A stretch of DNA of 29,179 nt. Origin: Limiplasma sp036645955. Lineage in GTDB: Bacteria; Bacillota; Clostridia; Christensenellales; Aristaeellaceae. Both the position numbers and the translations under genes were made by a program. The DNA is taken from contig JAVXND010000030.1 in assembly GCA_036645955.1 (NCBI GenBank), positions 1 to 29,179 on the forward strand, given 5' to 3'. The notes below the pieces were generated by a model. It saw nothing but the letters and a program-made list of their open reading frames with translations, ran no database searches and was not told the origin of the DNA. This document shows positions 7,129 through 15,433 of this stretch, piece after piece; within the stretch, counting starts at the first letter, position 1, and each line of letters begins with the position of its first letter.

Positions 7129-7639
7129 AAGCGCGTCGCCATTCTGCCGTTAAGCCCTCTGCCGACCACGCCGCATTGGCGGGGCTGGTGGAGGGCAGTA
7201 CAATGGCGGAGAGCCCGCAAGCCGCTTCACAATAGCGGCGGTACAGCATGGCGGCTTTTTGTCCGTTGCAAAAAATGCGCCGTATATGAGTTTTTTGCAG
7301 GAGTGCGGCGATGTTGTTTGCCGTGGCATTTCGAATGCTCGCGTCGCTGCTGCCAACAATTTCACAGCTTTCAAGCACATCCCAAAGCGCTACGCGGCAG
7401 GTGAGAAGCAAGGCTTGCTTTTGTGCAATGCTATCGGGAACAGGCGCATTGTATAAGGAAGCAAGTACCTGCCAAAAGCGATTTTGAGGATGGCCGTAAT
7501 AGAAGAGATTTTTACGAGATTGCACGGAGGGAAAGGTTCCCAGAATCAAAACCTCCGATTGCTCATCCCATACAGGGGCAAAGGGGTGCACCTGCTTTTC
7601 ACAGCCTGTGAAAGGGGAGTGCCTTTGAACGGTGTTCAT
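7097..7639 (-). CDS. Hypoxanthine-DNA glycosylase (DNA-deoxyinosine glycosylase)
   Basis: Base-excision repair enzyme of the uracil-DNA-glycosylase superfamily. This subfamily removes deaminated adenine (hypoxanthine) from DNA. The 180-aa protein carries the subfamily blocks LILGTFPSVQSRKNLFYYGH then PQNRFWQVLA (about residues 31-58), RVALWDVLESCEIVGSSDASI, and the C-terminal LPSTSPANA loop that contacts DNA. The N-terminal PFAPVWDEQSEVLILG also fits. ATG at 7639 follows AAGAGGTGATC, a near-complete match to the 16S rRNA 3' end. A promoter lies upstream. The gene converges on the MATE transporter, overlapping its end by 32 bp, so antisense interference between the two transcripts is possible. 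It is divergent from the topoisomerase operon. Confidence 0.85.
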   Translation of the reverse strand: MNTVQRHSPFTGCEKQVHPFAPVWDEQSEVLILGTFPSVQSRKNLFYYGHPQNRFWQVLASLYNAPVPDSIAQKQALLLTCRVALWDVLESCEIVGSSDASIRNATANNIAALLQKTHIRRIFCNGQKAAMLYRRYCEAACGLSAIVLPSTSPANAAWSAEGLTAEWRRAFTAFDPSNIG

Positions 7640-7688
7640 GAGCTGATCACCTCTTAGGAAGAATTTTCATACGGGTTACTGGTTCAAA

Positions 7689-7717
7689 AGCATAGCAGAG
7701 TTTTGTCGGGTTGGCAA
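7689..7717 (-). promoter_or_regulatory. Sigma-A-type promoter for the DNA glycosylase gene
   Basis: On the minus strand, TTGCCA (plus 7712-7717), a 17-bp spacer and TATGCT (plus 7689-7694), about 50 bp upstream of the start codon. Confidence 0.6.
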
Positions 7718-7741
7718 GCCTGCGTGCTTTTTTTCTTGCGC

Positions 7742-7771
7742 TTGCCCCCGTGCGTATTCCCATGCTATAAT
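7742..7771 (+). promoter_or_regulatory. Sigma-A-type promoter for the topoisomerase operon
   Basis: TTGCCC (7742-7747), 18 bp, then TATAAT (7766-7771) preceded by TGC, an extended -10 element. About 65 bp of leader follow before ATG 7838. Confidence 0.65.
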
Positions 7772-7837
7772 AAACTGTTGTGATTTAAAGTGCGCCTTGA
7801 TTTACAAGGGCTTATCACCATATTAGGAGTGAAACAG

Positions 7838-9901
7838 ATGCCTAACACATACGACGCGGGAAACATACAGGTGCTGGAAGGGCTGGATGCCGTGCGCATG
7901 CGCCCAGGCATGTACATTGGCTCTACAGGCTCGCGTGGCTTGCACCATATGTTATGGGAAATCGTTGATAACGCCATTGACGAGGCCATGGGCGGCTATG
8001 CCTCCCAAGTGGAGGTAACGCTTTATAAGGACGGTTCAGCGGGTGTGCGCGACAATGGCCGCGGCGTGCCTGTGGACAAGCACCCCACCCTTGGCGTATC
8101 GGGCGTTGAGGTGATTTATACCAAATTGCATGCGGGCGGCAAATTCAACAACGATAACTACAGCTACTCAGGCGGTTTGCATGGCGTGGGCGCAAGCGTT
8201 GTCAATGCCTTGAGCCGATGGCTGGTGGTGGATGTGTTCCGCGATTTTAAGCATTACAGCATGCGTTTTGAAAGCAATTACGACCAAGCGCTGGGCAAGG
8301 TGGTTTCAGGCAGACCTGTTGGGGCACTGCAAACCATTGGCAACACGCGCAAACGCGGCACAGAGGTTCGCTTTTTGCCAGACGACCGCGTGTTTGAGGC
8401 CACAAGCTTTCATGGTGAAATTATCGGCCGCAGACTGCGCGAGCTGGCTTATTTAAACAAGGGTGTCACCATCATCTTTACGGACGAGCGGGAACCCAAG
8501 CACGCCAAAAACGAAGAGGATGCGGACGATACAGACGATGTGGAGCAGGGAGAGCAAAGCGATGAAGCCAAAGAGCAGGTGGGCGGCAAGCAGGTGTTTT
8601 GCTACGAGGGCGGCATTGTAGACTATGTGAAATATCTGGATGCGGACAAAACACCGCTGTTTGAAGAGCCTATTTATTTAGAAGGCACGCGTGAGGATGT
8701 TATTTTCAGAGTGGCCATTCAGTATACGGATAGCTATACGGAAAACACCTTTTCCTATGTCAACAACATCCCCACAAGCGAGGGCGGCAGTCATGAAACG
8801 GGCTTCAAAACGGCATACACCAAGGTGATGAACGATTTTGCCCGCAAGCTTGGGGCGCTCAAGGATAAGGATACCAACTTGAGCGGCGATGATTTTCGTG
8901 AGGGCATGACCGCCATCATGATTGCCATGGTCAAAAATCCGCAATTTGAAGGCCAAACCAAGGGGCGCTTGGGCAATACAGAGGTTCGCCCCGCGGTGGA
9001 AAGCATCCTGACACAGGAGCTGACCGCTTATTGTGACGATTTGAAGCATCAGGAGCTGGTGCAGCTGTTGATTGAAAAGGCTGTACGCGCGGCGCATGTG
9101 CGCGATGCCGCCCGCAAGGCGCGGGATGTGGCGCGTACCAAAAACGCATTGGAGGCCGCGCCCTTGGTGGGCAAATTAAGCAGCTGTACAGGGCGAAAGC
9201 CCGAGCAGAACGAGCTGTTTATTGTGGAGGGCGATAGTGCAGGCGGCAGTGCAAAGCAGGGCCGCGATCGGCATTTTCAGGCGATATTGCCGCTTAGGGG
9301 CAAGCCCCTCAACGTGGAAAAGAAGCGGCTGGATCAAGTGCTGAGCAATGAAGAATTCCGCTCCATAATCACGGCACTTGGCACCAACATAGACGAAAGC
9401 TTTAATTTGGCAAGCCTCAAGTACTACAAGGTGATCATCCTGTCGGATGCTGACCAAGACGGCGCTCATATCCGCGCCATTTTGCTCACCTTCTTTTACC
9501 GCTATATGCGCGAGCTGATTACGGAAGGGCATGTGTACATCGGCATGCCGCCGCTTTACAAGGTACAGCGCGGAAACAAGGTGCAATACGCCTATGACGA
9601 TATTGAGCTTGCAAAGCTCACAAAGGGCACGTCCAAAGGTTATACCCTGCAACGCTATAAGGGCTTGGGCGAAATGAACCCAGAACAGCTTTGGAGCACC
9701 ACCATGGACCCGTCACAGCGCAAGCTGACGCGCGTAACCATTGAGGATGTGGCGCAGGCCGAGCGCCTTGTTACCATTTTGATGGGCGACAAGGTGGAGC
9801 CGCGCCGCGAATATATCAGCTTGCACGCGAATTTTAACCGCGAAGATCATTTTACAGCCATTAATGACCAGCTTGTGCGAAAGGGAGGCGATGAACGATG
9901 A
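7838..9901 (+). CDS. parE: Type IIA DNA topoisomerase subunit B (ParE/GyrB family)
   Basis: ATPase subunit of a type IIA topoisomerase that pairs with the subunit A gene downstream. The 687-aa protein has the GHKL ATPase fold (GLDAVRMRPGMYIGSTG; EIVDNAIDEAMGG near residues 41-53; LHGVGASVVNALS). A transducer domain follows, then the Toprim domain with ELFIVEGDSAGGSAKQG (about 457-473) and LSDADQDGAHIRAILL, then RYKGLGEMNPEQLW. ATG 7838 follows AGGAG (7825-7829) at a good spacing; an in-frame GTG at 7790 would add a non-family tail. Residues 217-250 form an acidic, low-complexity insert. Whether it is topoisomerase IV or gyrase cannot be settled from this subunit; pairing with subunit A away from dnaA/recF favours ParE. 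It overlaps the next gene by 4 bp. Confidence 0.92.
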   Translation: MPNTYDAGNIQVLEGLDAVRMRPGMYIGSTGSRGLHHMLWEIVDNAIDEAMGGYASQVEVTLYKDGSAGVRDNGRGVPVDKHPTLGVSGVEVIYTKLHAGGKFNNDNYSYSGGLHGVGASVVNALSRWLVVDVFRDFKHYSMRFESNYDQALGKVVSGRPVGALQTIGNTRKRGTEVRFLPDDRVFEATSFHGEIIGRRLRELAYLNKGVTIIFTDEREPKHAKNEEDADDTDDVEQGEQSDEAKEQVGGKQVFCYEGGIVDYVKYLDADKTPLFEEPIYLEGTREDVIFRVAIQYTDSYTENTFSYVNNIPTSEGGSHETGFKTAYTKVMNDFARKLGALKDKDTNLSGDDFREGMTAIMIAMVKNPQFEGQTKGRLGNTEVRPAVESILTQELTAYCDDLKHQELVQLLIEKAVRAAHVRDAARKARDVARTKNALEAAPLVGKLSSCTGRKPEQNELFIVEGDSAGGSAKQGRDRHFQAILPLRGKPLNVEKKRLDQVLSNEEFRSIITALGTNIDESFNLASLKYYKVIILSDADQDGAHIRAILLTFFYRYMRELITEGHVYIGMPPLYKVQRGNKVQYAYDDIELAKLTKGTSKGYTLQRYKGLGEMNPEQLWSTTMDPSQRKLTRVTIEDVAQAERLVTILMGDKVEPRREYISLHANFNREDHFTAINDQLVRKGGDER

Positions 9902-12396
9902 GCCGCAAGGGTGAATACGAACCGGTGCTGGAGCAAAACATCATTCAAACGCCCATGGAGGATGTTATGCACAACAGCATGATCCCCTATGCCGAGCATG
10001 TGATTATGGAACGCGCCGTGCCCCGCGTGGAGGATGGCCTCAAGCCTGTGCAGCGCCGCATTTTGTACGCCATGAGCGAGCTGTCGCTGGCACCCGATAC
10101 GCCGCACCGCAAATGCGCCCGCATTGTGGGAGATTGCTTGGGTAAGTTCCATCCGCATGGCGATAGCAGTGTTTACGACGCATTGGTGCGCTTGGCGCAG
10201 GATTTTAGCATGCGCGGCCCCTTGGTGGACGGTCATGGCAATTTCGGCTCCATCGACGGCGATAGCGCGGCCGCCATGCGCTATACCGAAGCGCGCATGA
10301 CCCCGCTTGCCATGGAAATGCTTCGCGATATCGAAAAAAACACCGTGCCCTTTCGCTTGAATTTTGATGACACCCTCAAGGAACCCGATATGCTGCCCGC
10401 CAGCTTTCCCAACCTGCTGGTTAACGGCGCGAGCGGCATTGCGGTAGGGCTTGCCACCAACATCCCGCCGCATAACCTGCGCGAGGCGGTCAATGCCGTG
10501 ATTGCGCAAATTGATAACCCTGATATTACGCTGGACGAGCTCATGGCCATTATGCCTGCACCGGATTTTCCCACGGGCGGTATTTTGATTGGCACAGACG
10601 AAATTAAGAACGCCTATCAAACAGGCAAGGGCAAGCTGCTATTGCGTGCAAAAACCCACATTGAGGATGGCCCTGCGGGGCGCAAGCTCATTGTGATTAG
10701 CGAAGTGCCCTATCAGGTTAACAAAGCGGCGATGCTTGAAAAAATCCTCAAGCTAAGCGAGGAAAAAAAGGCGGCGCTTGGCTGTATTTATGATATCCGC
10801 GACGAAAGCGACCGCACGGGTATGCGCGCGGTGGTGGAGCTTCGCAGGGAAGCGGATGTGGATAAGGTGCTTGCGCATTTGTTTAAATACAGCGATATGC
10901 AAGTTACCTTTGGCGTTAACATGGTTGCCATTGCGGATGGAAAGCCCAAGCTGTTATCCCTTCGGCGCATGATTCGCTACTATATCAAGCACCGCAAAAA
11001 CGTGATCACAGCCCGCACCCAATATGATTTGGACAAGGCAAAGGCACGCGCGCACATCTTAGAAGGCTTGATGATTGCGGTGGATAACCTGGATGAAGTG
11101 ATCGCGCTCATCCGCGCCAGCGAAAATCCCAAAGCCGCAAAGCTTGGGCTTATGGAGCGCTTTACGCTTACCGAAATTCAAGCGCAAGCCATTTTGGATA
11201 TGCGCTTACAGCGCTTGACAGGCTTAGAAATACTCACCCTGCGCAAGGAATATGCGGATTTGCTCAAGCTGATTGCCGATTTGGAGGCTGTTTTGAATGA
11301 TGAAAAGAAACTGTTAAAGGTCATTAAAAAAGAGCTGAAGGCGGTCGCGGATCAATATGGAAATGACCGCCGCACCACCTTGGCGGATGCCGCACAGGTG
11401 GTAGAGGCTGTAACCAAGGAAGAGGTTGTGGCGGAGGAGGCAACGGTGGTTTATACCCGCGCGGGCTTCCTGCGCCGTATGTACCCAAAGCTGTACCAAA
11501 AGCTTCCGCCCATTTCCCTTGAGAATGGAAATTTGGAGGATGAACCTCTTTTCCGTTTTGATACGCTGACGGACCGCATTTTGTATTTCTTTACCAACCT
11601 TGGAAACTGCTATACATTAAGCGTTTCAGCTCTGCCCGAAATGAACAAGCCAAAGGAGCGCGGCTCGCTCTTGAGCGGGGTGCTGGCGGGCTTGGAAGCG
11701 GGGGAAGCGCCTGTGTATATACTGTGCGCAAAAGCGGAAGAGCTGCCTGCCCTGCCCGATTTGCTGTTTGTAACACGGCTTGGGCAGTACAAACGTTCAC
11801 TGGCGGCAGAATATGATGTGCGGCGGCAGAAATTTGCCGCGCTTAATTTGGGCGCGGGGGATAGTGTACACACGGTACTGCCGCTGGATGCGCAGCGGGA
11901 TTTGCTGCTGCTGACCCTTTCGGGGATGTGCATCCGCTCCCACGCGGACGCAGTTTCTACGCAGGGACGTGTCGCAGGCGGCGTGCGCGGCGTGTCGCTT
12001 GAAGTGGGTGACGAGGTTTTTTGGTGCGGACAGCCTGAAGCGACCGATCAAATACTGATTATGAGTGAGCGCGGCTTTGCCAAACGCGTGCTCTATATGG
12101 ACTTTGAACCCCAAGCGCGTGGGGGTAAGGGCGTAAAATGCATTTACTTTAACAAAAACGGCTCCACGGGCACGCGTCTTGCAGGGGCGGCAATGCTCAA
12201 CGATCCTGCTCAAAGTGTGCTGGTGACCCAAAAAATGAGCCGACCCACATTGCTTGTGTCGGGTGATGTGGTACTGCAGGGCAAGCAGGATAAGGGCATG
12301 CCCTATGTAATGGCCATTATGGATGATATGGTAATAGGCGTACAGCGATATGGATTGCCAGACAACGCGCCTACGGATGAAAATGAGCCCGTATGA
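9898..12396 (+). CDS. parC: Type IIA DNA topoisomerase subunit A (ParC/GyrA family)
   Basis: DNA-cleaving subunit of a type IIA topoisomerase. The 832-aa protein has the winged-helix/tower region with KPVQRRILYAMSEL, KCARIVGDCLGKFHPHGDSS and GNFGSIDGDSAAAMRYTEAR. The catalytic tyrosine is Tyr129. In the quinolone-resistance region the usual Ser and acidic residue are present (Ser90 and Asp94), so no classical resistance change is seen. The C-terminal beta-pinwheel is present. It holds QARGGKG at 739-745, close to the gyrase-specific QRRGGKG GyrA box but in a late blade and with the first Arg changed to Ala. So topoisomerase IV is the likelier activity, with residual gyrase character. It overlaps parE upstream and the PLP-enzyme gene downstream by 4 bp each. 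Confidence 0.92.
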   Translation: MSRKGEYEPVLEQNIIQTPMEDVMHNSMIPYAEHVIMERAVPRVEDGLKPVQRRILYAMSELSLAPDTPHRKCARIVGDCLGKFHPHGDSSVYDALVRLAQDFSMRGPLVDGHGNFGSIDGDSAAAMRYTEARMTPLAMEMLRDIEKNTVPFRLNFDDTLKEPDMLPASFPNLLVNGASGIAVGLATNIPPHNLREAVNAVIAQIDNPDITLDELMAIMPAPDFPTGGILIGTDEIKNAYQTGKGKLLLRAKTHIEDGPAGRKLIVISEVPYQVNKAAMLEKILKLSEEKKAALGCIYDIRDESDRTGMRAVVELRREADVDKVLAHLFKYSDMQVTFGVNMVAIADGKPKLLSLRRMIRYYIKHRKNVITARTQYDLDKAKARAHILEGLMIAVDNLDEVIALIRASENPKAAKLGLMERFTLTEIQAQAILDMRLQRLTGLEILTLRKEYADLLKLIADLEAVLNDEKKLLKVIKKELKAVADQYGNDRRTTLADAAQVVEAVTKEEVVAEEATVVYTRAGFLRRMYPKLYQKLPPISLENGNLEDEPLFRFDTLTDRILYFFTNLGNCYTLSVSALPEMNKPKERGSLLSGVLAGLEAGEAPVYILCAKAEELPALPDLLFVTRLGQYKRSLAAEYDVRRQKFAALNLGAGDSVHTVLPLDAQRDLLLLTLSGMCIRSHADAVSTQGRVAGGVRGVSLEVGDEVFWCGQPEATDQILIMSERGFAKRVLYMDFEPQARGGKGVKCIYFNKNGSTGTRLAGAAMLNDPAQSVLVTQKMSRPTLLVSGDVVLQGKQDKGMPYVMAIMDDMVIGVQRYGLPDNAPTDENEPV

Positions 12397-13649
12397 AAGG
12401 ACAAAATGAACCGATGAAAGCAAAAATACAAGCCGCTGAAAAAAGATGTCAGCCTTATTTTGAACGTATTGACGAGCTGGCGCTTTTGAACACCGAAAAG
12501 GTGCTCGACGCACTGCAAAGCCATCAGATTGCCTCAAGGCATTTTGCGCCCACCACAGGCTACGGCTATGATGATGTGGGCAGAGACACGCTGGAAAAGC
12601 TGTTTGCCGATCTTTTTGAAGCGGAAGCCGCCATTGTTCGGCCTCAAATTGCTTCGGGTACGCATGCGCTTTCGCTGTGCCTGTTTGGTCTGCTTCGCCC
12701 AGGCGATGAATTGATGTATGCCTCCGGTGCCCCCTACGATACCTTGGAGGATGTGATTGGTGTGCGCGGCTGTCCGCCGGGCTCCCTTCGTGAAATGGGC
12801 GTTAGCTACACAGAGGTGCCGCTAAACGCGGAGGGCTTGCCTGATTTGCCTGCCATTCGCGCACGCATGAAGCCTTCCACGCGCGTTGTGGCTGTACAGC
12901 GAAGCCGAGGCTATTCCGCACGCCCCAGCCTGATGCCGGAAGCCATTGAGCCGCTTGCCGCCATGCTTCACACAGAGTTTCCCAATGCTTGCTTGATGGT
13001 GGATAACTGCTATGGCGAGTTTGTGTGTGAAAAAGAACCCACACAGTTTGGTGCGGATGTTTGCGTAGGCAGCTTGATCAAAAATCCGGGCGGCGGGCTT
13101 GCACCCACGGGCGGCTATTTGGTGGGCAAAGAAGCGTTGATTGAACGCATTTCCTATCGCTTGACTGCACCAGGCATAGGCCGCGAGGTGGGCAGCTATG
13201 CGGGTAGCTATCAGCCCTTTTATCAGGGCTTGTTCATTGCGCCGCATGTGGTGGCGCAGGCGGTGAAAACCGCGACCTTGGCCTCCGCTGTGTTTGAGGA
13301 CATGGGCATGAAAACCACCCCGCGTGCGGACGCGCCGCGCACCGATATTATACAGGCGCTGGAGCTGAAAACCCCTGAAAGGCTCATTGCTTTTTGCGAA
13401 GGGATCCAACTGGCTTCCCCGATTGATAGCATGGCACGCCCAGAACCATGGGATATGCCCGGCTATCAGCATCAGGTGATTATGGCGGCGGGCACTTTTG
13501 TGAGCGGTGCATCCATCGAGCTAAGCGCGGATGCCCCCATGCGCGAGCCGTACACGGTGTTTTTGCAGGGCGGGCTTACCTACAGCCACGGCAAGCTTGC
13601 GCTTCTGCGCACGCTGGAATACATGAACAAGAAGGGCTGTCTGTCCTAA
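12393..13649 (+). CDS. PLP-dependent enzyme, methionine gamma-lyase / 'aluminum resistance' family (YnbB-like)
   Basis: Fold-type I PLP enzyme of the family annotated as methionine gamma-lyase family or aluminum resistance protein; the physiological reaction is poorly known. The 418-aa protein contains HFAPTTGYGYDDVGRDTLEK near the N-terminus, VRPQIASGTHALSLCLFG (cofactor phosphate-binding region), LMVDNCYGEFVCE with the Asp that pairs with the PLP ring nitrogen, and GSLIKNPGGGLAPTGGY. In the last, Lys230 is the likely Schiff-base lysine. Length is normal. The start at 12393 overlaps the parC stop (ATGA). An in-frame ATG at 12414 with AAAGGA 12 nt upstream is an alternative and would give 411 aa. 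It is the last gene of the topoisomerase operon, before a strong terminator. In some Firmicutes relatives lie near hfq or glnR; this linkage to parC is different. Confidence 0.88.
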   Translation: MKGQNEPMKAKIQAAEKRCQPYFERIDELALLNTEKVLDALQSHQIASRHFAPTTGYGYDDVGRDTLEKLFADLFEAEAAIVRPQIASGTHALSLCLFGLLRPGDELMYASGAPYDTLEDVIGVRGCPPGSLREMGVSYTEVPLNAEGLPDLPAIRARMKPSTRVVAVQRSRGYSARPSLMPEAIEPLAAMLHTEFPNACLMVDNCYGEFVCEKEPTQFGADVCVGSLIKNPGGGLAPTGGYLVGKEALIERISYRLTAPGIGREVGSYAGSYQPFYQGLFIAPHVVAQAVKTATLASAVFEDMGMKTTPRADAPRTDIIQALELKTPERLIAFCEGIQLASPIDSMARPEPWDMPGYQHQVIMAAGTFVSGASIELSADAPMREPYTVFLQGGLTYSHGKLALLRTLEYMNKKGCLS

Positions 13650-13662
13650 AAAATGGTTCTTA

Positions 13663-13706
13663 CCCCTCCCCGCAAGGCATACCTTAGCGCGGGAGGGGAT
13701 TTTTTT
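13663..13706 (+). terminator. Hairpin terminator overlapping the ribosome binding site of the next gene
   Basis: CCCCTCCC (13663-13670) pairs with GGGAGGGG (13691-13698). Inside, GC pairs with GC, and AAGG (13674-13677) with CCTT (13682-13685) around a CATA loop. ATTTTTTT follows directly. This is a strong rho-independent terminator for the parE-parC-PLP operon. The 3' arm GGGAGGGG is also the only good Shine-Dalgarno for the TTG start at 13705, which lies in the T-run. Confidence 0.85.
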
Positions 13707-14397
13707 GAATCAACAAACGCAAGTAAAAAGCATGAAAGTGAAACCGGAAAAGCAGCTCTTGAGCGATGCAGCCGAAACAGGCGCAACGCTCATTGATTAT
13801 CCGCCTGAGCAAAGCTGGGGGAAAAAGCTTCTGCGGGCAGATCGCCTGATTCGCAACCTTGCGGTGGTAGGCGGGCTGCTGCTTACCTTGGTGGCGGTGA
13901 AAAATGCTGGCATGCCGCAAACGCAGAGTGTGTTTTCGGCGCTTGAGCAAAGCGCGGGCATGGAATGGGATGAAAGCCTTGGAAAGCTGAGCTTTGTCAA
14001 CGGCTTTCTTCCGCAGGGCATAGAAGCGGTGTGGAGCGAGCGCCAAAACGTGACGGTGTTTGCGCCCATTGTGGGGGAAACCGTGCATGCATGGTCTGTG
14101 CAAGAGCCCTATGTGGAATACCAAAGCCACGTTTCAGATGTGCGTGCGGTGGCGGATGGCGAGGTCATGAGCATAGCGCATGGCATGGAGGAAGAAAAAA
14201 TCCTTCGCGTAAGGCACAAGGATGAAACCGAATCGGTTTACGGCAACTTGGTCATGTGCTATGCGCAGGAGGGCGAACAGGTGTATGCAGGGGATATCAT
14301 CGCACGCGTTTTGGATGGCAAGCCGCTTGCCTTTGAGCTTCGCAAGGAGGGGCGTTCCGTGAACCCTGAGGGGCTGTTGAGACCCCAACCCGAATGA
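13705..14397 (+). CDS. spoIVFA: SpoIVFA-like membrane protein with degenerate M23/LytM domain
   Basis: Probable regulator or scaffold of the SpoIVFB intramembrane protease, acting in the outer forespore membrane during pro-sigma-K processing. The 230-aa protein has a cytoplasmic N-terminus, one transmembrane segment (about residues 49-68, RNLAVVGGLLLTLVAVKNAG) and a C-terminal M23-like beta domain (VRAVADGEVMSIAHGMEE to GDIIARVLDGKPLAFELRKE). The HxxxD and HxH zinc motifs of active M23 peptidases are absent, as expected for SpoIVFA. It overlaps spoIVFB by 4 bp, which is the main reason for the name. The TTG start at 13705 has GGGAGGGG 6 nt upstream; ATG 13732 (221 aa) is the alternative but has a weak site. 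The position inside the preceding terminator is odd. Confidence 0.78.
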   Translation: MNQQTQVKSMKVKPEKQLLSDAAETGATLIDYPPEQSWGKKLLRADRLIRNLAVVGGLLLTLVAVKNAGMPQTQSVFSALEQSAGMEWDESLGKLSFVNGFLPQGIEAVWSERQNVTVFAPIVGETVHAWSVQEPYVEYQSHVSDVRAVADGEVMSIAHGMEEEKILRVRHKDETESVYGNLVMCYAQEGEQVYAGDIIARVLDGKPLAFELRKEGRSVNPEGLLRPQPE

Positions 14398-15245
14398 GCG
14401 CTCATCAAAAACGAATGCGCTTTACCCTGCGCGTTCATCCCGCAGGGCTGGGGATGCTGGCGCTGGCGTTTGTGTTTGCCCCAAGTCAGCTGGTGCTTGG
14501 GGCTTTGCTTGCGTTGCTTTGGCATGAGGGGGCGCATGTGCTTGCCATGGCTCTTGCGGGGGTGTCTGCCTGCCGTGTGGAGCTTACGCCCTTTGGCGGC
14601 ATGGCGGATGTGGTGGGCTATGAGCGGCTAACCCATAAAAAGCAGGCGCTCATTGCACTTTCAGGGGTGGCTGCAAGTGCCGTGGGTGCCTTTTGCTGTA
14701 TGCGTTTTGCACCGCACAGCTCGTTTTGGTATGCGTTGGGAAATATGCATTTTTCCCTTGCATTGCTCAACTGCTTGCCCGTGTGGCCGTTGGATGGCGC
14801 AAGGGTGGTAATGGCCATGGCTTCACGCTTTGGCGTACAGGCGGCATTTCGGCGGGGCATGCTTTGGCTGGCTTATGCGCTAGGCGCGGCAATGGTTGTG
14901 CTGGGCTTGTATGGCGCTTGGCTTGCGCATATGAATCCCACGTTATTTTTACTGGCACCCTATTTGTGCTATGCGGCGCATGAAGCGGCGCTGTGCCAAG
15001 GGGTTGAAAGCATAAGCCGCGCAGAAAACACAGGCAAAAAGCTTGCGGAAGGCGCGGTGCTTCCCGTGCGTGTGCTTGCTTGTGAACAGGAGCCTGCGGG
15101 CATTGGGCTTACAAGGCTGATGACCCATATGCCTGCAGGCACCTATCATTTGCTTTGTGTGGTGGATCATGAAAGCGGGAGGGTACAAAAAACATTATCG
15201 GAGCAGGAGCTGTCTGCAAAGCTTTTTGCAAATGAGAAGGAATGA
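14394..15245 (+). CDS. spoIVFB: Stage IV sporulation protein FB, site-2-type intramembrane metalloprotease
   Basis: M50-family intramembrane protease; in Bacillus SpoIVFB cuts pro-sigma-K in the mother cell. The 283-aa protein has several transmembrane segments. The zinc motif HEGAH is at residues 44-48 (HExxH), and the second motif NCLPVWPLDGAR (Asp near residue 138) supplies the third ligand. The C-terminal part, about residues 205-283, looks like a CBS-type domain (VLPVRVLACEQEPAGIGLTR; TYHLLCVVDHESGRVQ), known in this family to sense the energy state. Start ATG 14394 overlaps the spoIVFA stop. The order spoIVFA-spoIVFB is conserved in spore-formers. It is followed immediately by an AT-rich accessory island. 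I see no sigK gene here. Confidence 0.9.
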   Translation: MSAHQKRMRFTLRVHPAGLGMLALAFVFAPSQLVLGALLALLWHEGAHVLAMALAGVSACRVELTPFGGMADVVGYERLTHKKQALIALSGVAASAVGAFCCMRFAPHSSFWYALGNMHFSLALLNCLPVWPLDGARVVMAMASRFGVQAAFRRGMLWLAYALGAAMVVLGLYGAWLAHMNPTLFLLAPYLCYAAHEAALCQGVESISRAENTGKKLAEGAVLPVRVLACEQEPAGIGLTRLMTHMPAGTYHLLCVVDHESGRVQKTLSEQELSAKLFANEKE

Positions 15246-15261
15246 ATTGGTCATCCTAACC

Positions 15262-15316
15262 ATTGATTGTGGATGCAAGAAAATCCAGCCGATCTTCGTT
15301 ATATGGAAAACACTAG
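15262..15316. repeat. 55-bp direct repeat, copy 1
   Basis: Matches copy 2 at 16970-17024 at 48 of 55 positions, same orientation, no gaps. It begins ATTGATTGTGGATGCA and ends GTTATATGGAAAACACTAG. Changes cluster in the middle (positions 17, 23-26, 32 and 34). Copy 1 starts 16 bp after the spoIVFB stop codon and has no gene just downstream. Confidence 0.85.
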
Positions 15317-15329
15317 CTCCAGCCGTTCC

Positions 15330-15370
15330 GTCAAGGGTAAATGAACGGCCGCTTCGCGTCCGCCCTTGAC
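15330..15370. repeat. Inverted repeat GTCAAGGG / CCCTTGAC
   Basis: GTCAAGGG (15330-15337) and CCCTTGAC (15363-15370) form a perfect 8-bp stem around a 25-nt GC-rich spacer. No T-run follows, so it is not a simple terminator. Its compact form beside the direct repeat suggests a mobile-element scar or a structured RNA, but I cannot tell which. Confidence 0.55.
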
Positions 15371-15403
15371 AGACCGTCCGGATTTTGCTACTGTTACAGC
15401 CAA

Positions 15404-15433
15404 GGCAGGAAAGCAGAGCCCTGCTTTTCTGCC
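15404..15433. terminator. 13-bp hairpin, terminator-like
   Basis: GGCAGGAAAGCAG (15404-15416), loop AGCC, CTGCTTTTCTGCC (15421-15433): 12 Watson-Crick pairs and one G-T. Only a weak T-rich tract (AATATTGATTTTAT) follows. It could end spoIVFB transcription; the distance of about 160 bp and lack of a clear U-run make this uncertain. Confidence 0.4.

Noticed and set aside
8678..9097. Minus-strand open frames inside parE and other genes
   Set aside because: They lie antisense to well-supported conserved genes and show no family features of their own.
13705..14397. Active M23 endopeptidase
   Set aside because: The HxxxD and HxH zinc-binding motifs are missing; the coupling to spoIVFB fits a SpoIVFA-like role.
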